DNA from: Acidovorax sp.
Lineage (GTDB): Bacteria > Pseudomonadota > Gammaproteobacteria > Burkholderiales > Burkholderiaceae_C
Reading direction: 5' to 3'
Assembly (NCBI RefSeq): GCF_016783915.1
Contig: NZ_JADHVT010000041.1
Location: forward strand, 1 to 32,976
Length of the DNA stretch: 32,976 nt
Part shown: positions 1 to 9,076 of the stretch, piece after piece
How positions within the stretch are numbered: the stretch's first letter is position 1
Layout: the number at the start of each line of letters is the position of its first letter
Program-made: the position numbers and the translations under genes
The notes under the pieces: generated by a model
Told to the model about the DNA's origin: nothing
The model's database searches: none
Seen by the model: the letters and a program-made list of their open reading frames with translations, nothing else

Positions 1-179
1 TCAGGACGATCCTGGCGCTGGCCAAGAGCCTGGACCTGGAGGTGGTGGCGGAGGGGGTGGAGACGACGGGGCAGTTGTCGTTCCTGAGGCTGCATGGGTG
101 TGAGGGGTTCCAGGGGTATCTGTTTGGAAGGCCCGGGCCGGCGGAGGCTATCGATGCATTGCTGTATCCCGCAGGTTGA
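1..179 (+). CDS. EAL-domain c-di-GMP phosphodiesterase, C-terminal fragment (5' end outside window)
   Basis: An open frame read from base 3 to a TGA at 177-179 gives the last 58 residues of an EAL domain. It shows the conserved AEGVET strand, then a GC...QGYLF.RP ending, which is the normal C-terminus of c-di-GMP-specific phosphodiesterases. The family hydrolyses cyclic di-GMP to pGpG. The catalytic EAL motif and any sensory or GGDEF domain lie upstream of the window, so activity cannot be judged. Codon use is odd: all three arginines are AGG, and six of eight glycines are GGG with no GGC, whereas the following gene uses mainly CGC and GGC. The gap to the next gene is 45 bp, so the two may be cotranscribed. 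Confidence 0.85.
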   Translation, partial: RTILALAKSLDLEVVAEGVETTGQLSFLRLHGCEGFQGYLFGRPGPAEAIDALLYPAG

Positions 180-224
180 CGGCGAGTCCACGGGGTCGTT
201 GGCCTGCGTGGCAAGGACGTAGGC

Positions 225-3200
225 ATGTGGTTTGACAAGCTTCTGGACCGTAAGGCCCCTGGCATTCGTGGCCTGCTGCTGGCAGTGGCCCTGGCATTGA
301 TGGGCGCAGTGCTGGTGGTGCAGGTTGCACAGCACTGGCGCGCTGGCGAGCGGGCGATCGAGCGTTCACGTTTGTTGCACCAGACGGCAGACACCCTGCA
401 AGCCCAGACCACCGGTGGCTCCATGCTGGGAGCGGTATCGCTGATGGGCCTGAGCGAGCCGCTGCTCAAGGACATGGCGCTGGGCCGTTTGCCCCCTGAC
501 CACCCGGAGGCGCTGTCCCGCCTTGCCGTGGCGCGCGGGCGCTTTCTGGTGCAAGGCGTGTATGTGATGTCGGCCGATGGCACCGTGGTAGCGCACGAGA
601 CGCCTGGCGAACGATCCACGGGGCTGAACCTTGCATTCCGCCCGTACTTCCAGCAGGCCATCCAGGGCGCCAACAGCGTGTATGCCGCTATTGGCAGCAA
701 CACCCAGGAGCGTGGGCTTTACTACGCAGCGCCCCTGTACGAAAGCGACACGCCATCGAGCAACATCATTGGTGTGGTGATGTTCAAGGTGGGTTTTGAG
801 CCGGTGGACCTGCTGCTCAAGCGCGCGGGTCTGCCCATGGTGCTGCTGTCGCCGCAGGGCGTGGCATTTGCCGCCACCCGGCCCGAGTGGCAGTTTGCAG
901 TGGCGCCACCGCTCACGCAGGCGCGCATCGATGCCATCCGCGCCACGCTCCAGTTCGGCCGCCACTTCGACAACGGCGTGGCTTCGGCGTTGCCTTTTGC
1001 GGCCGATACCGGTGAGGTCCAGATCAACGGCGTCACCCACGCCGTCGAGCGCCGGGCCATTGACTGGCACGACCCCACAGGCGAGTGGCAACTGGTGGCG
1101 CTGGACGACATCAGCGCCCTGATGTCGTCGGCGCAGCGAGCGCGCATCGGTGCCGTGGCCTTTGTGTTGCTTTGTCTGCTGGGCCTGCTGCTGCTGGACT
1201 TGCTGCGCAGCCGGGCCCGCGTGGCCAGTGCACTGGAACGGTTTCGGGTGCTGGGTGCGGCGCTGGAGAGCAGCCCGGTGTCGGTGGTCATCACCGACGG
1301 CGACGGCCGTATCGATTGGGTCAATCCCCAGTATGAGCGCAACACGGGCTATTCGCTGGACGAGGTGCGCGGCAAAAAGCCTTCGCTGGTGGCCAGCGGG
1401 CAGACGCCTGCGCAGACTTACCAGCTGATGTGGTCTGCGCTGCTGTCGGGAAAATCCTGGCGGGGCCAGTTCGTCAACCGGCGCAAGGACGGGAGTACCT
1501 ACCACGACGAGGCCACGTTGTCTCCCGTGTTTGACGGGCGCGGCAAGCGCATCGGCATTGTGGGCCTGCACGAGGACGTGTCTGAACGCATCCAGGCACA
1601 AAAGGAGCTGGAGCGCCGCGAGCGCCTGCTCAACGAACTGCTGGAGCAGCAGACGGCCATCTTTGACAACGCACCGCCCATCGTGCTGGTGTGCGATGGG
1701 CAGTTCCGCCAGTTCAACCCGGCGTTTTTGGACCTCATGGGCGGCACGGCCTCGCAGCTTTTGGGCCTTGGAGTGTCGGTGCTGTTCGGCGGAACGGGCC
1801 ATGCCGACCTGTTCACCGCCCGTGTCACGCCCGCACTGGCATCGGGTCAGGCCTTGCGCGAGACCGCCACTCTCTACCGGCTCGATGGCAGCCAGTTCGA
1901 GGCGCGCCTGGCGGGTCGCAGCGTCAAGATGGACGACTTTGGCACCGCCTCGATCTGGGTCATTGAAGATGTCAGTGAGCAGCGGCGTGCCGAGCGCGTG
2001 ATCCAGCAGGCCCAGGAGCGCTTGGAGCTCGCACAGGAGGCCGGCAAGATCGGGGTGTTCGATCTGAACCTGGTCACCGGCGAAATCCTCTGGTCGGACA
2101 AGCTGGCGCAGATGATGGGCCTGCCCCCAGGCACGCAGCCGCAGACGCGCGACTACTGGCTCAGCTGTCTGCATCCGGACGACCGCGACCAGGCAAGTGC
2201 TTATTTCGATAGCTGCCTTGCAGGCACCGAGGACTACCTGCGTGACTCCTGGCGCATCGTGCGCCCCGACGGAGAGGTGCGCTGGTTCCTGGAGGCCGCA
2301 CGCATCTTCCGCAACACCCAGGGCCAGCCAGTGCGGGTGGTGGGCGTCAATGTGGACATCCACGACCAGAAGCTCCTGGAGGAGCAGGTGGCCGGACAGC
2401 TCGATTTTCAGCAGGCGTTGATTGACGCCATTCCGGTGCCCCTGTTCTACAAGGGCGCGGATGGCCGCTATATCGGTGTGAACCGCGCTTACGAGCAGGC
2501 CTTTGGCGTCTCGCGCGAAGCGCTGATCGGCAAGACGGTGATGGACCTGGAGTATCTGCCGCAGGAGATTCGCACGCGCTTTGAGCAGGATGCGGTACAA
2601 GCCATGGACGGCGAGCGTTCGGTGCACCGCGAGGTTGATCTGCCTTACGCCGACGGGGAACTGCACCACACCCTGTTCTGGCTGCATGGCTTTGCGCGCC
2701 CCGATGGCACGGCGGGTGGCACCATCGGCACGTTTGTGGACATCACCGACCGCCAGCGTGCTGAGCAGGAGCTGCGCCGCGCCAAGGAGTTGGCCGAGGA
2801 GTCCACAGCGCTCAAGTCCAACTTCCTGGCCAACATGAGCCATGAGATCCGCACGCCCATGAACGCGATCATCGGCATGTCTCACCTGGCGCTCAAATCG
2901 GGCCTGTCCCCGCGCCAGCACGATTACGTGAGCAAGATCCAGCAGGCGGGCCAGCACCTGCTGGGTGTCATCAACGACATCCTGGACTTCTCCAAGATCG
3001 AGGCGGGCAAGTTGGTGGTGGAGCGCCAGCCTTTCTTGCTGGACCGCATGCTCGAGAGCGTGTCCGACGTGGTGGGCTACAAGGCCGGTGCCAAGGGGCT
3101 GGAGCTGGTCTGCGATGTGGCCGGCGACGTACCTCCCAACCTCGTGGGCGACGCGCTGCGCCTGGGTCAGATCCTCATCAACTACGCCAACAACGCCATC

Positions 3201-5093
3201 AAGTTCACCGAATCCGGCGAGATCAGCATTGCCGTGCGGCTGCTGGAGGCTGCGGGGAACCAGGTCCGGCTGCGTTTCGAGGTGCGCGACACCGGCATCG
3301 GGCTGACCGAGGAGCAGATGGGGCGCCTGTTCCAGAGCTTCCAGCAGGCGGATACTTCGACCACTCGCCGCTACGGCGGCACAGGCCTGGGCCTGGCGAT
3401 CTGCAAGAGCCTGGCGGAGCTGATGGGCGGAGAAGTGGGCGTGGAGAGCAGTTTCGGCAAAGGCTCCACTTTCTGGGTGTCGGTGCCTTTGGAGCGTGGC
3501 GCTCCGGCACGGGTTCTGCTGCCGCCGCCCGACCTGCGCGGCACCAGAGTGCTGGTGGTGGACGACAACCATACCGCTGCCACCGTGCTGTCCGACATGC
3601 TCCTGGCGATGGGGTTTGTGGTGGAGCAGGCCCATTCGGGCCTGGAGGCGTTGAACCGGCTGCGCGAGTCCATCGCTCAGCAACAGCCGTTCGGTCTGTT
3701 GCTGCTGGACTGGCACATGCCGGGCATGGACGGCGTGGAACTGGCAGGCCACATCCGCAGCCTGGGCATGCCCAAGGTGCCGCAGATGCTCATGGTCACG
3801 GCCTACGGCCGCGAGGACGTGATGCGGGCCGCCCGTGCTCAGGGCATCGAAACCGTGCTCATCAAGCCCGTCAATGCTTCGCTGCTGTTCGATACGCTGA
3901 TGCAACCGCTGGAGGGGACGGGCACGGCTGGGCGTTGCACCGTCGCTCCTGCGCCGGCTGCCGATGAGCTACCCCTGGACATCCGGGGCGCCAGTGTGCT
4001 GCTGGTCGAGGACAACGAACTCAACCAGATGGTGGCCATGGAGCTGCTGCTGGATGCGGGCTTTGCCGTGGATGTGGCCGAGAACGGGCAGATCGCCATC
4101 GATCGCATCGAGCGCAAGCACTACGACGCCGTGCTCATGGACATGCAGATGCCCACTATGGACGGCGAGACCGCCACCCGCCTGCTGCGTGGCAACCCAC
4201 GCCATGCGCAGTTGCCCATCATTGCGATGACAGCCAACGCCATGGAGGCTGATCGCCAGCGCTGCTTTGCAGCTGGCATGAACGACCATGTCGCCAAGCC
4301 CATAGAGCCCGCGGCACTCTGGGCCGCGTTGGCCCGCTGGATCCGTCCTCGCCAGAGCTTGGGTGCAGGGGCTGCTCCCGCTCGCAGCAGCGCAGCCCAT
4401 GCGGTGGCATCTGCGGCAGTCGCCAGCGCGAAGGTGGCGGGATGGCCATCGGTGGACGCTCCTGACCTGCCGGGGCTGGACACCCAGCTGGGTCTTCAGC
4501 GTGCGCTGGGCAAGCCGGGCTTGTACGCGGAGATGCTGCGCCGCTTTGTGCAAGGGCAGGCTCCGGTTCTCGCAGAGCTGCAGCGCGCGCTGGCGGTGCA
4601 CGATGTCGCACTGGCCGAACGCCTGGCCCACACGCTGCGGTCAGTGGCAGCCAACATTGGCGCGCAGGCCGTGTCGGACCGTGCCCAGGCGCTGGAGCAT
4701 GCACTGCGCTTTCGCCATGGCAACGAGGCCATCGTGTCGTTGCTGGCCGAGTTGCGGGCCGCGCTGCAGCCATTGCTGCAAGGCCTGCAGGACTGGGTGC
4801 TGCAAGCCGTGCAGGCGCGTGCAACACCTGCGCCAGGGCTGGCGACGGCCGCAGTGGCGCTGGGGCATGGCGCTACGCCAGCCGAAGCCGAGCAGTGTTT
4901 GCGCCAGCTGCTGGAGCAGGACGATCCTGCAGCCACTGAATTTTTCCAACACAATGGCGTGGTACTCAAGGCGGCGCTGGGCAGCGTCTTCCAGACCGTC
5001 GAAAAGCACACCCTGAATTTCGATTTCGAGCAGGCGCTGGAGGCCATGGCTGCGGTGCCAGGCTCCGAACCACCGGCCCTCGAAACCCCCTGA
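225..5093 (+). CDS. Hybrid sensor histidine kinase: Cache-like sensor, four PAS, HisKA-HATPase, two REC, HPt
   Basis: This large membrane-bound phosphorelay kinase has 1622 residues. A first membrane helix (about 15-36) precedes a periplasmic Cache-like region (about 45-300, with a GVYVMSADGTVVAHE segment) and a second helix (about 308-330). Four PAS-type domains follow at roughly 340-460, 475-590, 600-725 and 730-850. The HisKA motif NMSHEIRTPMN puts the phospho-His at 873. The ATPase has an NAIKFT N-box, DTGIG and GGTGLGLAI. REC1 and REC2 carry DWHMPGMDG and DMQMPTMDG, with phospho-Asp at 1162 and 1306. The HPt motif AHTLRSVAANIGA gives His 1469. All phosphotransfer residues are intact. About 110 residues follow the HPt and contain a helical segment. 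AAGGA seven bases before the ATG supports this start. The HD-GYP regulator begins 24 bp downstream and is the probable output. The ligand is unknown. Confidence 0.95.
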   Translation: MWFDKLLDRKAPGIRGLLLAVALALMGAVLVVQVAQHWRAGERAIERSRLLHQTADTLQAQTTGGSMLGAVSLMGLSEPLLKDMALGRLPPDHPEALSRLAVARGRFLVQGVYVMSADGTVVAHETPGERSTGLNLAFRPYFQQAIQGANSVYAAIGSNTQERGLYYAAPLYESDTPSSNIIGVVMFKVGFEPVDLLLKRAGLPMVLLSPQGVAFAATRPEWQFAVAPPLTQARIDAIRATLQFGRHFDNGVASALPFAADTGEVQINGVTHAVERRAIDWHDPTGEWQLVALDDISALMSSAQRARIGAVAFVLLCLLGLLLLDLLRSRARVASALERFRVLGAALESSPVSVVITDGDGRIDWVNPQYERNTGYSLDEVRGKKPSLVASGQTPAQTYQLMWSALLSGKSWRGQFVNRRKDGSTYHDEATLSPVFDGRGKRIGIVGLHEDVSERIQAQKELERRERLLNELLEQQTAIFDNAPPIVLVCDGQFRQFNPAFLDLMGGTASQLLGLGVSVLFGGTGHADLFTARVTPALASGQALRETATLYRLDGSQFEARLAGRSVKMDDFGTASIWVIEDVSEQRRAERVIQQAQERLELAQEAGKIGVFDLNLVTGEILWSDKLAQMMGLPPGTQPQTRDYWLSCLHPDDRDQASAYFDSCLAGTEDYLRDSWRIVRPDGEVRWFLEAARIFRNTQGQPVRVVGVNVDIHDQKLLEEQVAGQLDFQQALIDAIPVPLFYKGADGRYIGVNRAYEQAFGVSREALIGKTVMDLEYLPQEIRTRFEQDAVQAMDGERSVHREVDLPYADGELHHTLFWLHGFARPDGTAGGTIGTFVDITDRQRAEQELRRAKELAEESTALKSNFLANMSHEIRTPMNAIIGMSHLALKSGLSPRQHDYVSKIQQAGQHLLGVINDILDFSKIEAGKLVVERQPFLLDRMLESVSDVVGYKAGAKGLELVCDVAGDVPPNLVGDALRLGQILINYANNAIKFTESGEISIAVRLLEAAGNQVRLRFEVRDTGIGLTEEQMGRLFQSFQQADTSTTRRYGGTGLGLAICKSLAELMGGEVGVESSFGKGSTFWVSVPLERGAPARVLLPPPDLRGTRVLVVDDNHTAATVLSDMLLAMGFVVEQAHSGLEALNRLRESIAQQQPFGLLLLDWHMPGMDGVELAGHIRSLGMPKVPQMLMVTAYGREDVMRAARAQGIETVLIKPVNASLLFDTLMQPLEGTGTAGRCTVAPAPAADELPLDIRGASVLLVEDNELNQMVAMELLLDAGFAVDVAENGQIAIDRIERKHYDAVLMDMQMPTMDGETATRLLRGNPRHAQLPIIAMTANAMEADRQRCFAAGMNDHVAKPIEPAALWAALARWIRPRQSLGAGAAPARSSAAHAVASAAVASAKVAGWPSVDAPDLPGLDTQLGLQRALGKPGLYAEMLRRFVQGQAPVLAELQRALAVHDVALAERLAHTLRSVAANIGAQAVSDRAQALEHALRFRHGNEAIVSLLAELRAALQPLLQGLQDWVLQAVQARATPAPGLATAAVALGHGATPAEAEQCLRQLLEQDDPAATEFFQHNGVVLKAALGSVFQTVEKHTLNFDFEQALEAMAAVPGSEPPALETP

Positions 5094-5117
5094 ACGGCAC
5101 TCACGCAGGACATTTGC

Positions 5118-6248
5118 ATGGACAACGCGCCTTTTGCCTCCAGCCCGGCGACCCTGGTAGACAAGCCGATTGCCACCGTGCTCGTGGTGGACGACACGCC
5201 CGAGAACCTCACCCTCATGGGCAGCCTGCTGCGCGAGCATTACCTGGTGAAGGTGGCCAACCACGGCGAGAAGGCGCTCAAGATCGCGCAGTCGGCCACG
5301 CCGCCTGACCTGATCCTGCTGGACATCATGATGCCCGAGGTGGATGGCTACGAGGTCTGTCGTCGCCTCAAGGAGGCGCCCGCCACGCGCGACATCCCGG
5401 TGATTTTTCTCACAGCGCGTTCCGACACCGACGATGAGCGCATGGGACTGGCGCTGGGCGCCGTGGACTACATCACCAAACCCATCAGCCCACCCATTCT
5501 GCTGGCGCGCGTCAACACGCACCTGGCACTCAAGGCCACAGCGGACTTCTTGCGCGACAAAAGCGCTTATCTGGAGCGCGAGGTCGCCATGCGCACGCTG
5601 GAGGTGCAGGCCATTCAGGATGTGACCATCATGGCCATGACCTCATTGGCTGAAACACGCGATAACGAAACCGGCAACCACATCCGCCGCACCCAGCTGT
5701 ATGTGAAGACCCTGGCCGAGCGGCTGCGTCACCATCCGCGTTTTGAGCATGTGCTCAACGACCGCATGATCGAGTTGCTCTACAAGTCGGCCCCGTTGCA
5801 CGACATCGGCAAGATCGGCATCCCAGACAGCATCCTGCTCAAACCGGGCAAGCTCACGGTGGAGGAGTTCGAGGTCATGAAGACCCATACCACGCTGGGC
5901 CGCAACGCCATTGACGAGGCCGAGCGACGCCTGGGCATGCGCGTGGCGTTCTTGAGCGTGTCCAAGGAGATCGCTTACAGCCACCAGGAAAAGTGGGACG
6001 GCTCCGGCTACCCGCAGGGCCTGGCGGGCGACGCCATCCCGGTGTCTGCGCGCCTGATGGCGGTGGCCGATGTGTACGACGCGCTGATCAGCAGACGTGT
6101 GTACAAGCCCGCGTTTTCGCACGACCAGGCCTGCAACACCATCGTGCGGGGCAAGGGCACACATTTTGACCCCGACATGGTGGACGCGTTTGTGGACATT
6201 GCGGAAGACTTCCGCAGCATCGCGCAGAAATATCCAGACCCTGCCTAG
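5118..6248 (+). CDS. Response regulator with REC and HD-GYP c-di-GMP phosphodiesterase domain (RpfG-like)
   Basis: The product has 376 residues. The N-terminal receiver (about 20-140) has VLVVDD, phospho-Asp 69 in LILLDIMMPEVDG and the TKP lysine motif. A helical linker leads to an HD-GYP domain (about 165-370) with His228-Asp229 in LHDIGKIGIPD, a distal HQEKWDGSGYP stretch holding Gly-Tyr-Pro 297-299, and ADVYDAL. HD-GYP enzymes of this type hydrolyse cyclic di-GMP, and the visible metal-binding and GYP residues suggest it is active. The gene lies 24 bp after the hybrid kinase on the same strand, with AGGA just before the ATG. The pair resembles RpfC/RpfG in logic, but the kinase lacks the multi-helix sensor of RpfC, so a DSF ligand should not be assumed. 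Confidence 0.94.
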   Translation: MDNAPFASSPATLVDKPIATVLVVDDTPENLTLMGSLLREHYLVKVANHGEKALKIAQSATPPDLILLDIMMPEVDGYEVCRRLKEAPATRDIPVIFLTARSDTDDERMGLALGAVDYITKPISPPILLARVNTHLALKATADFLRDKSAYLEREVAMRTLEVQAIQDVTIMAMTSLAETRDNETGNHIRRTQLYVKTLAERLRHHPRFEHVLNDRMIELLYKSAPLHDIGKIGIPDSILLKPGKLTVEEFEVMKTHTTLGRNAIDEAERRLGMRVAFLSVSKEIAYSHQEKWDGSGYPQGLAGDAIPVSARLMAVADVYDALISRRVYKPAFSHDQACNTIVRGKGTHFDPDMVDAFVDIAEDFRSIAQKYPDPA

Positions 6249-6250
6249 CG

Positions 6251-6270
6251 CCTCGCCCCAAAGGGCGAGG
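6251..6270. terminator. Hairpin between convergent HD-GYP gene and suhB
   Basis: The arms CCTCGCCC and GGGCGAGG pair perfectly over 8 bp around a CAAA loop, directly after the HD-GYP stop codon and before the suhB stop. There is no run of T on either side, so it may be only a weak or Rho-assisted terminator serving both converging genes. Confidence 0.45.
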
Positions 6271-6280
6271 GCACGGAAGA

Positions 6281-7237
6281 TCAGAACGGCGCGTCTTCGC
6301 CCTTGGCGGCGTCTGCTTCGGGGGCCACCGACTCAGCAGCGTCCGCAGCGCCTTCTGTCTCTGGAATGTTGTTGGCTTCGGGCGTGTCGGGAGTCGCCGC
6401 CTGGCGCACGGCCGCCTTGTCGCCAGCGCTTGCAAACTTGCTGTACTTGCCCAGGATGGGCACCAGTTGGCCGTAGATGCGGGGGTTGCCGGCCAGGCAC
6501 TCGCGCTGCTCCAGAAAATCGGCCTCGCCCGTGAAGTTGCCCACCAGACCACCGGCCTCGGTCACCAGCAGCGAGCCCGCTGCCACGTCCCAGATCGACA
6601 GGCCGGTTTCAAAGAAGCCATCGGTAAAGCCCGCAGCCACGTAGGCCAGATCCAGCGCAGCGGCGCCGGGGCGGCGCAGGCCGGCGGTGCGCTGCATCAC
6701 GTCGGCCATCATGTTCAGGTAGCTCTTGAAGTTGTCGCCCGGGCGGAAGGGGAAGCCGGTGGAGATCAGGCAGTCCTTGAGCTGGGTGCGCTTGCTCACG
6801 CGAATGCGGCGCTCGTTCAGGTAGGCGCCACGGCCCTTGGTGGCGGTGAACAGGTCGTTGCGGGTGGGGTCGTACACGACGGCCTGCTCGACCTTGCCCT
6901 TGACGGCCAGCGCGATGCTGACGCAATACACGGGAAAGCCGTGGATGAAGTTGGTGGTGCCGTCCAGCGGGTCGATGATCCAGACAAATTCCGAATCCTT
7001 GGCGCCGTATTCCTTGCCCGACTCTTCGGCCAGGATGCCGTGGCCGGGGTAGGCCGTCAGCAGCGTCTCGATGATGATCTTTTCGGAGGCGTGATCCACC
7101 TCGGTCACAAAGTCGTTGATCTGCTTTTGCGAGATCCGCACCGATTCCACGTCCAGGGCCGCGCGGTTGATGATGGCGCCGGCGGCGCGTGCGGCCTTGA
7201 TGGCCACGTTGAGCATGGGGTGCAGATTGGACGACAT
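6281..7237 (-). CDS. suhB: Inositol-1-monophosphatase family protein SuhB
   Basis: This Mg-dependent phosphatase of the inositol monophosphatase family has 318 residues. The metal-binding motifs are all visible: AEESG, then [15 protein letters not shown], and near the C-terminus [15 protein letters not shown]. In enterobacteria SuhB also joins rRNA antitermination complexes. The start chosen is the ATG at 7237 ([13 protein letters not shown]), which matches the family N-terminus; the frame stays open ten codons further upstream. The C-terminus carries an extra tail of about 50 residues rich in Ala, Glu and Asp that is absent from the compact E. coli protein. The gene is divergent from trmJ, the same arrangement as in E. 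coli. The 175-bp space between them should hold both promoters. Confidence 0.95.
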   Translation of the reverse strand: MSSNLHPMLNVAIKAARAAGAIINRAALDVESVRISQKQINDFVTEVDHASEKIIIETLLTAYPGHGILAEESGKEYGAKDSEFVWIIDPLDGTTNFIHGFPVYCVSIALAVKGKVEQAVVYDPTRNDLFTATKGRGAYLNERRIRVSKRTQLKDCLISTGFPFRPGDNFKSYLNMMADVMQRTAGLRRPGAAALDLAYVAAGFTDGFFETGLSIWDVAAGSLLVTEAGGLVGNFTGEADFLEQRECLAGNPRIYGQLVPILGKYSKFASAGDKAAVRQAATPDTPEANNIPETEGAADAAESVAPEADAAKGEDAPF

Positions 7238-7412
7238 AAATTGTGGTGGTTGGCAGCGCGCGGCCAAGATGGCGCGGGCGTCTGCGTACAGGATGAGCGG
7301 GGATGTCAGGCCCGTCCCGGCGATGCGGGCGGCGACAATAGAGGGCAGGATTTTACCCGCAGTGCCCTTTTTTGCCTAACCGGCCGCTTTCCCCCTCTCG
7401 CTCCGCCTGTCC

Positions 7413-8225
7413 ATGAAGACCCGTTTTGTCCTGATCAACACCAGCCACGCCGGCAATGTGGGCGCCGCCGCCCGTGCCATGAAAACCATGGGATTTGACG
7501 ACCTGGTGCTGGTCGCTCCCCGCTGGGCTAACGTGCTCAGGCGCGAGGAAACCATCCAGCGCGCCAGCGGCGCCCTCGATGTACTGAACAACGCACGCAT
7601 CGTCGCCACGCTGGACGAGGCGCTCAACGGTATCAGCCACCTGTGCGCCACGGCCATGACCCCACGCGATTTTGGCCCCCCCACAGCAGCGCCGCGTGCG
7701 CACTTTGAATCGCTATTAAAAAGTGAGCTACTCAGGCATGAAGTACTAGCGCAAGAGGCCAAACCCCCTCAAAACGCAGCCGACGACACCGCTGCAGACC
7801 CGAGTGCGGCCCCGCAGGCCGGTGTGGCCTTTCTCTTTGGCTCCGAGCGGTTTGGCATGACCAACGAGGATGTGTACCGCTGCCACGTGGCGCTGTCGAT
7901 TCCCACCAACCCCGGCTTCGGCTCGCTCAACCTGGGTGCGGCCATCCAGGTGATCGCCTACGAGTGGCGCCAAGCGCTGGGCGGCTTTGCGGTGCAGGAC
8001 GCCACCCCGCCGCGTGCGCTGGCCGACGCTGCCCAGGTGGCGGGCATGCTGGGCCATTGGGAGCAGGCGCTCACATCCATCGGTTTCCTGGACCCGGCCG
8101 CGCCCAAGAAGCTCATGCCCCGCCTTAACCAGCTTTTCAACCGCGCGCAGCTCAGCCCCGAGGAAATCCACATCTTGAGAGGTGTCGCCAAAGCCATGCT
8201 CGAGGCGAGCGGGCCAAAACGATAG
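7413..8225 (+). CDS. trmJ: tRNA (cytidine/uridine-2'-O-)-methyltransferase TrmJ
   Basis: This SpoU/TrmH-class (SPOUT) methyltransferase has 270 residues and is expected to methylate the ribose at tRNA position 32 using S-adenosylmethionine. The conserved blocks are LINTSHAGNVGAAARAMK at the N-terminus, FLFGSERFGMTNED (about 147-160) and IPTNPGFGSLNLGAAIQV, which forms the knotted cofactor site. The TrmJ-type C-terminal helical extension is present. Residues about 99-118 lie in the variable loop between the first and second blocks and are encoded by a copy of the dispersed repeat described separately. The reading frame is intact, so the protein is probably functional. The gene is divergent from suhB and 36 bp upstream of cysE. 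Confidence 0.95.
   Translation: MKTRFVLINTSHAGNVGAAARAMKTMGFDDLVLVAPRWANVLRREETIQRASGALDVLNNARIVATLDEALNGISHLCATAMTPRDFGPPTAAPRAHFESLLKSELLRHEVLAQEAKPPQNAADDTAADPSAAPQAGVAFLFGSERFGMTNEDVYRCHVALSIPTNPGFGSLNLGAAIQVIAYEWRQALGGFAVQDATPPRALADAAQVAGMLGHWEQALTSIGFLDPAAPKKLMPRLNQLFNRAQLSPEEIHILRGVAKAMLEASGPKR
7707..7763. repeat. Dispersed palindromic-type repeat copy inside trmJ
   Basis: The segment has an AT-rich centre unlike the surrounding gene and reads CGCTATTAAAAA, GAGCTACT, then TACTAGCGCAAGAGGCCAAA. These blocks match the halves of the intergenic copies near 14326 and 19161. It is 57 bp long, a multiple of three, and has no stop in the trmJ frame. Confidence 0.6.
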
Positions 8226-8261
8226 ACTGTGCGGCCAATTTACAAATAACCATAACAACCA

Positions 8262-9044
8262 ATGCTCGCCCGCTTGCGCTCCGATATCCAGTGCATCCTC
8301 GACCGCGATCCTGCCGCGCGCAGCACGTGGGAGGTGATCACCTGTTATCCGGGCCTGCATGCGATCTGGCTGCACCGCCCCGCGCACTGGTGCTGGCACC
8401 ACGGCCTGAAGTGGCTGGGGCGCTTCATCTCGCACTTTGCGCGCTGGTTTACCGGCATCGAAATTCATCCCGGCGCCAAGATCGGGGAGCGTGTGTTCTT
8501 CGACCACGCCATGGGCGTGGTGGTGGGCGAAACCGCCGAGATCGGCGATGGCTGCACCATCTACCAGGGCGTGACCCTGGGCGGCACCTCGCTCTACAAG
8601 GGCACCAAGCGCCACCCCACGCTGGGCAAAGATGTGGTGGTGAGTGCTGGCGCCAAGGTGCTGGGCGGCTTTGAAGTGGGCGACGGCGCCAAGATCGGCA
8701 GCAATGCCGTGGTCATCAAACCCGTGCCCGCTGGCGCCACGGCCGTGGGCATCCCGGCACGCATCATCCCGTCCAAGGAAGGCCAGAGCGCCGACGTGAC
8801 CGAGCCCCAGCCATCGCGCAAATTCACCGCCTACGGCATCACGCAGGAGGACGACCCGCTCTCGCAGGCCATGCGCGGGTTGATCGACAACGCCTCGTCA
8901 CAAGAGCACCAGATCGCGCTCTTGTGGCAGGCGATCGAAAAGCTCTCGGCCGCCAACCTGCAGGCCAAGGACTGCGTGCCCTGTGACGCGGCGATCAAGG
9001 AGCAGTTCGAGGCGGGCAAGCTCAACGAGCTGGTCGGCAAGTAG
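8262..9044 (+). CDS. cysE: Serine O-acetyltransferase
   Basis: The 260-residue protein converts L-serine and acetyl-CoA to O-acetylserine, the committed step of cysteine synthesis. The N-terminal helical part is short (about residues 1-65), as in the compact CysE type. A left-handed beta-helix of hexapeptide repeats follows, with the catalytic [18 protein letters not shown] block, [12 protein letters not shown], and the GIPARII end of the helix. The C-terminal tail, about 75 residues long, lacks a recognisable domain and ends KDCVPCDA...LVGK. It starts 36 bp after trmJ on the same strand. In E. coli the gene following trmJ is iscR, so only the suhB-trmJ part of the order is shared. No clear Shine-Dalgarno precedes the ATG; the bases before it are A-rich. 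Confidence 0.96.
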   Translation: MLARLRSDIQCILDRDPAARSTWEVITCYPGLHAIWLHRPAHWCWHHGLKWLGRFISHFARWFTGIEIHPGAKIGERVFFDHAMGVVVGETAEIGDGCTIYQGVTLGGTSLYKGTKRHPTLGKDVVVSAGAKVLGGFEVGDGAKIGSNAVVIKPVPAGATAVGIPARIIPSKEGQSADVTEPQPSRKFTAYGITQEDDPLSQAMRGLIDNASSQEHQIALLWQAIEKLSAANLQAKDCVPCDAAIKEQFEAGKLNELVGK

Positions 9045-9076
9045 GCTTCCTGCCGTTGCGTCTGGGCACTGCGGGC

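Noticed and set aside
366-3905. Very long open frame on the minus strand opposite the hybrid kinase
   Set aside because: It is an antisense shadow of a GC-rich gene. The translated product is His/Gln/Arg-rich with no recognisable domain, while the + strand has complete kinase motifs.
6467-7498. Open frame of 343 codons on the + strand opposite suhB
   Set aside because: It covers suhB antisense and runs into trmJ. The product is low-complexity and SuhB motifs are perfect on the other strand.
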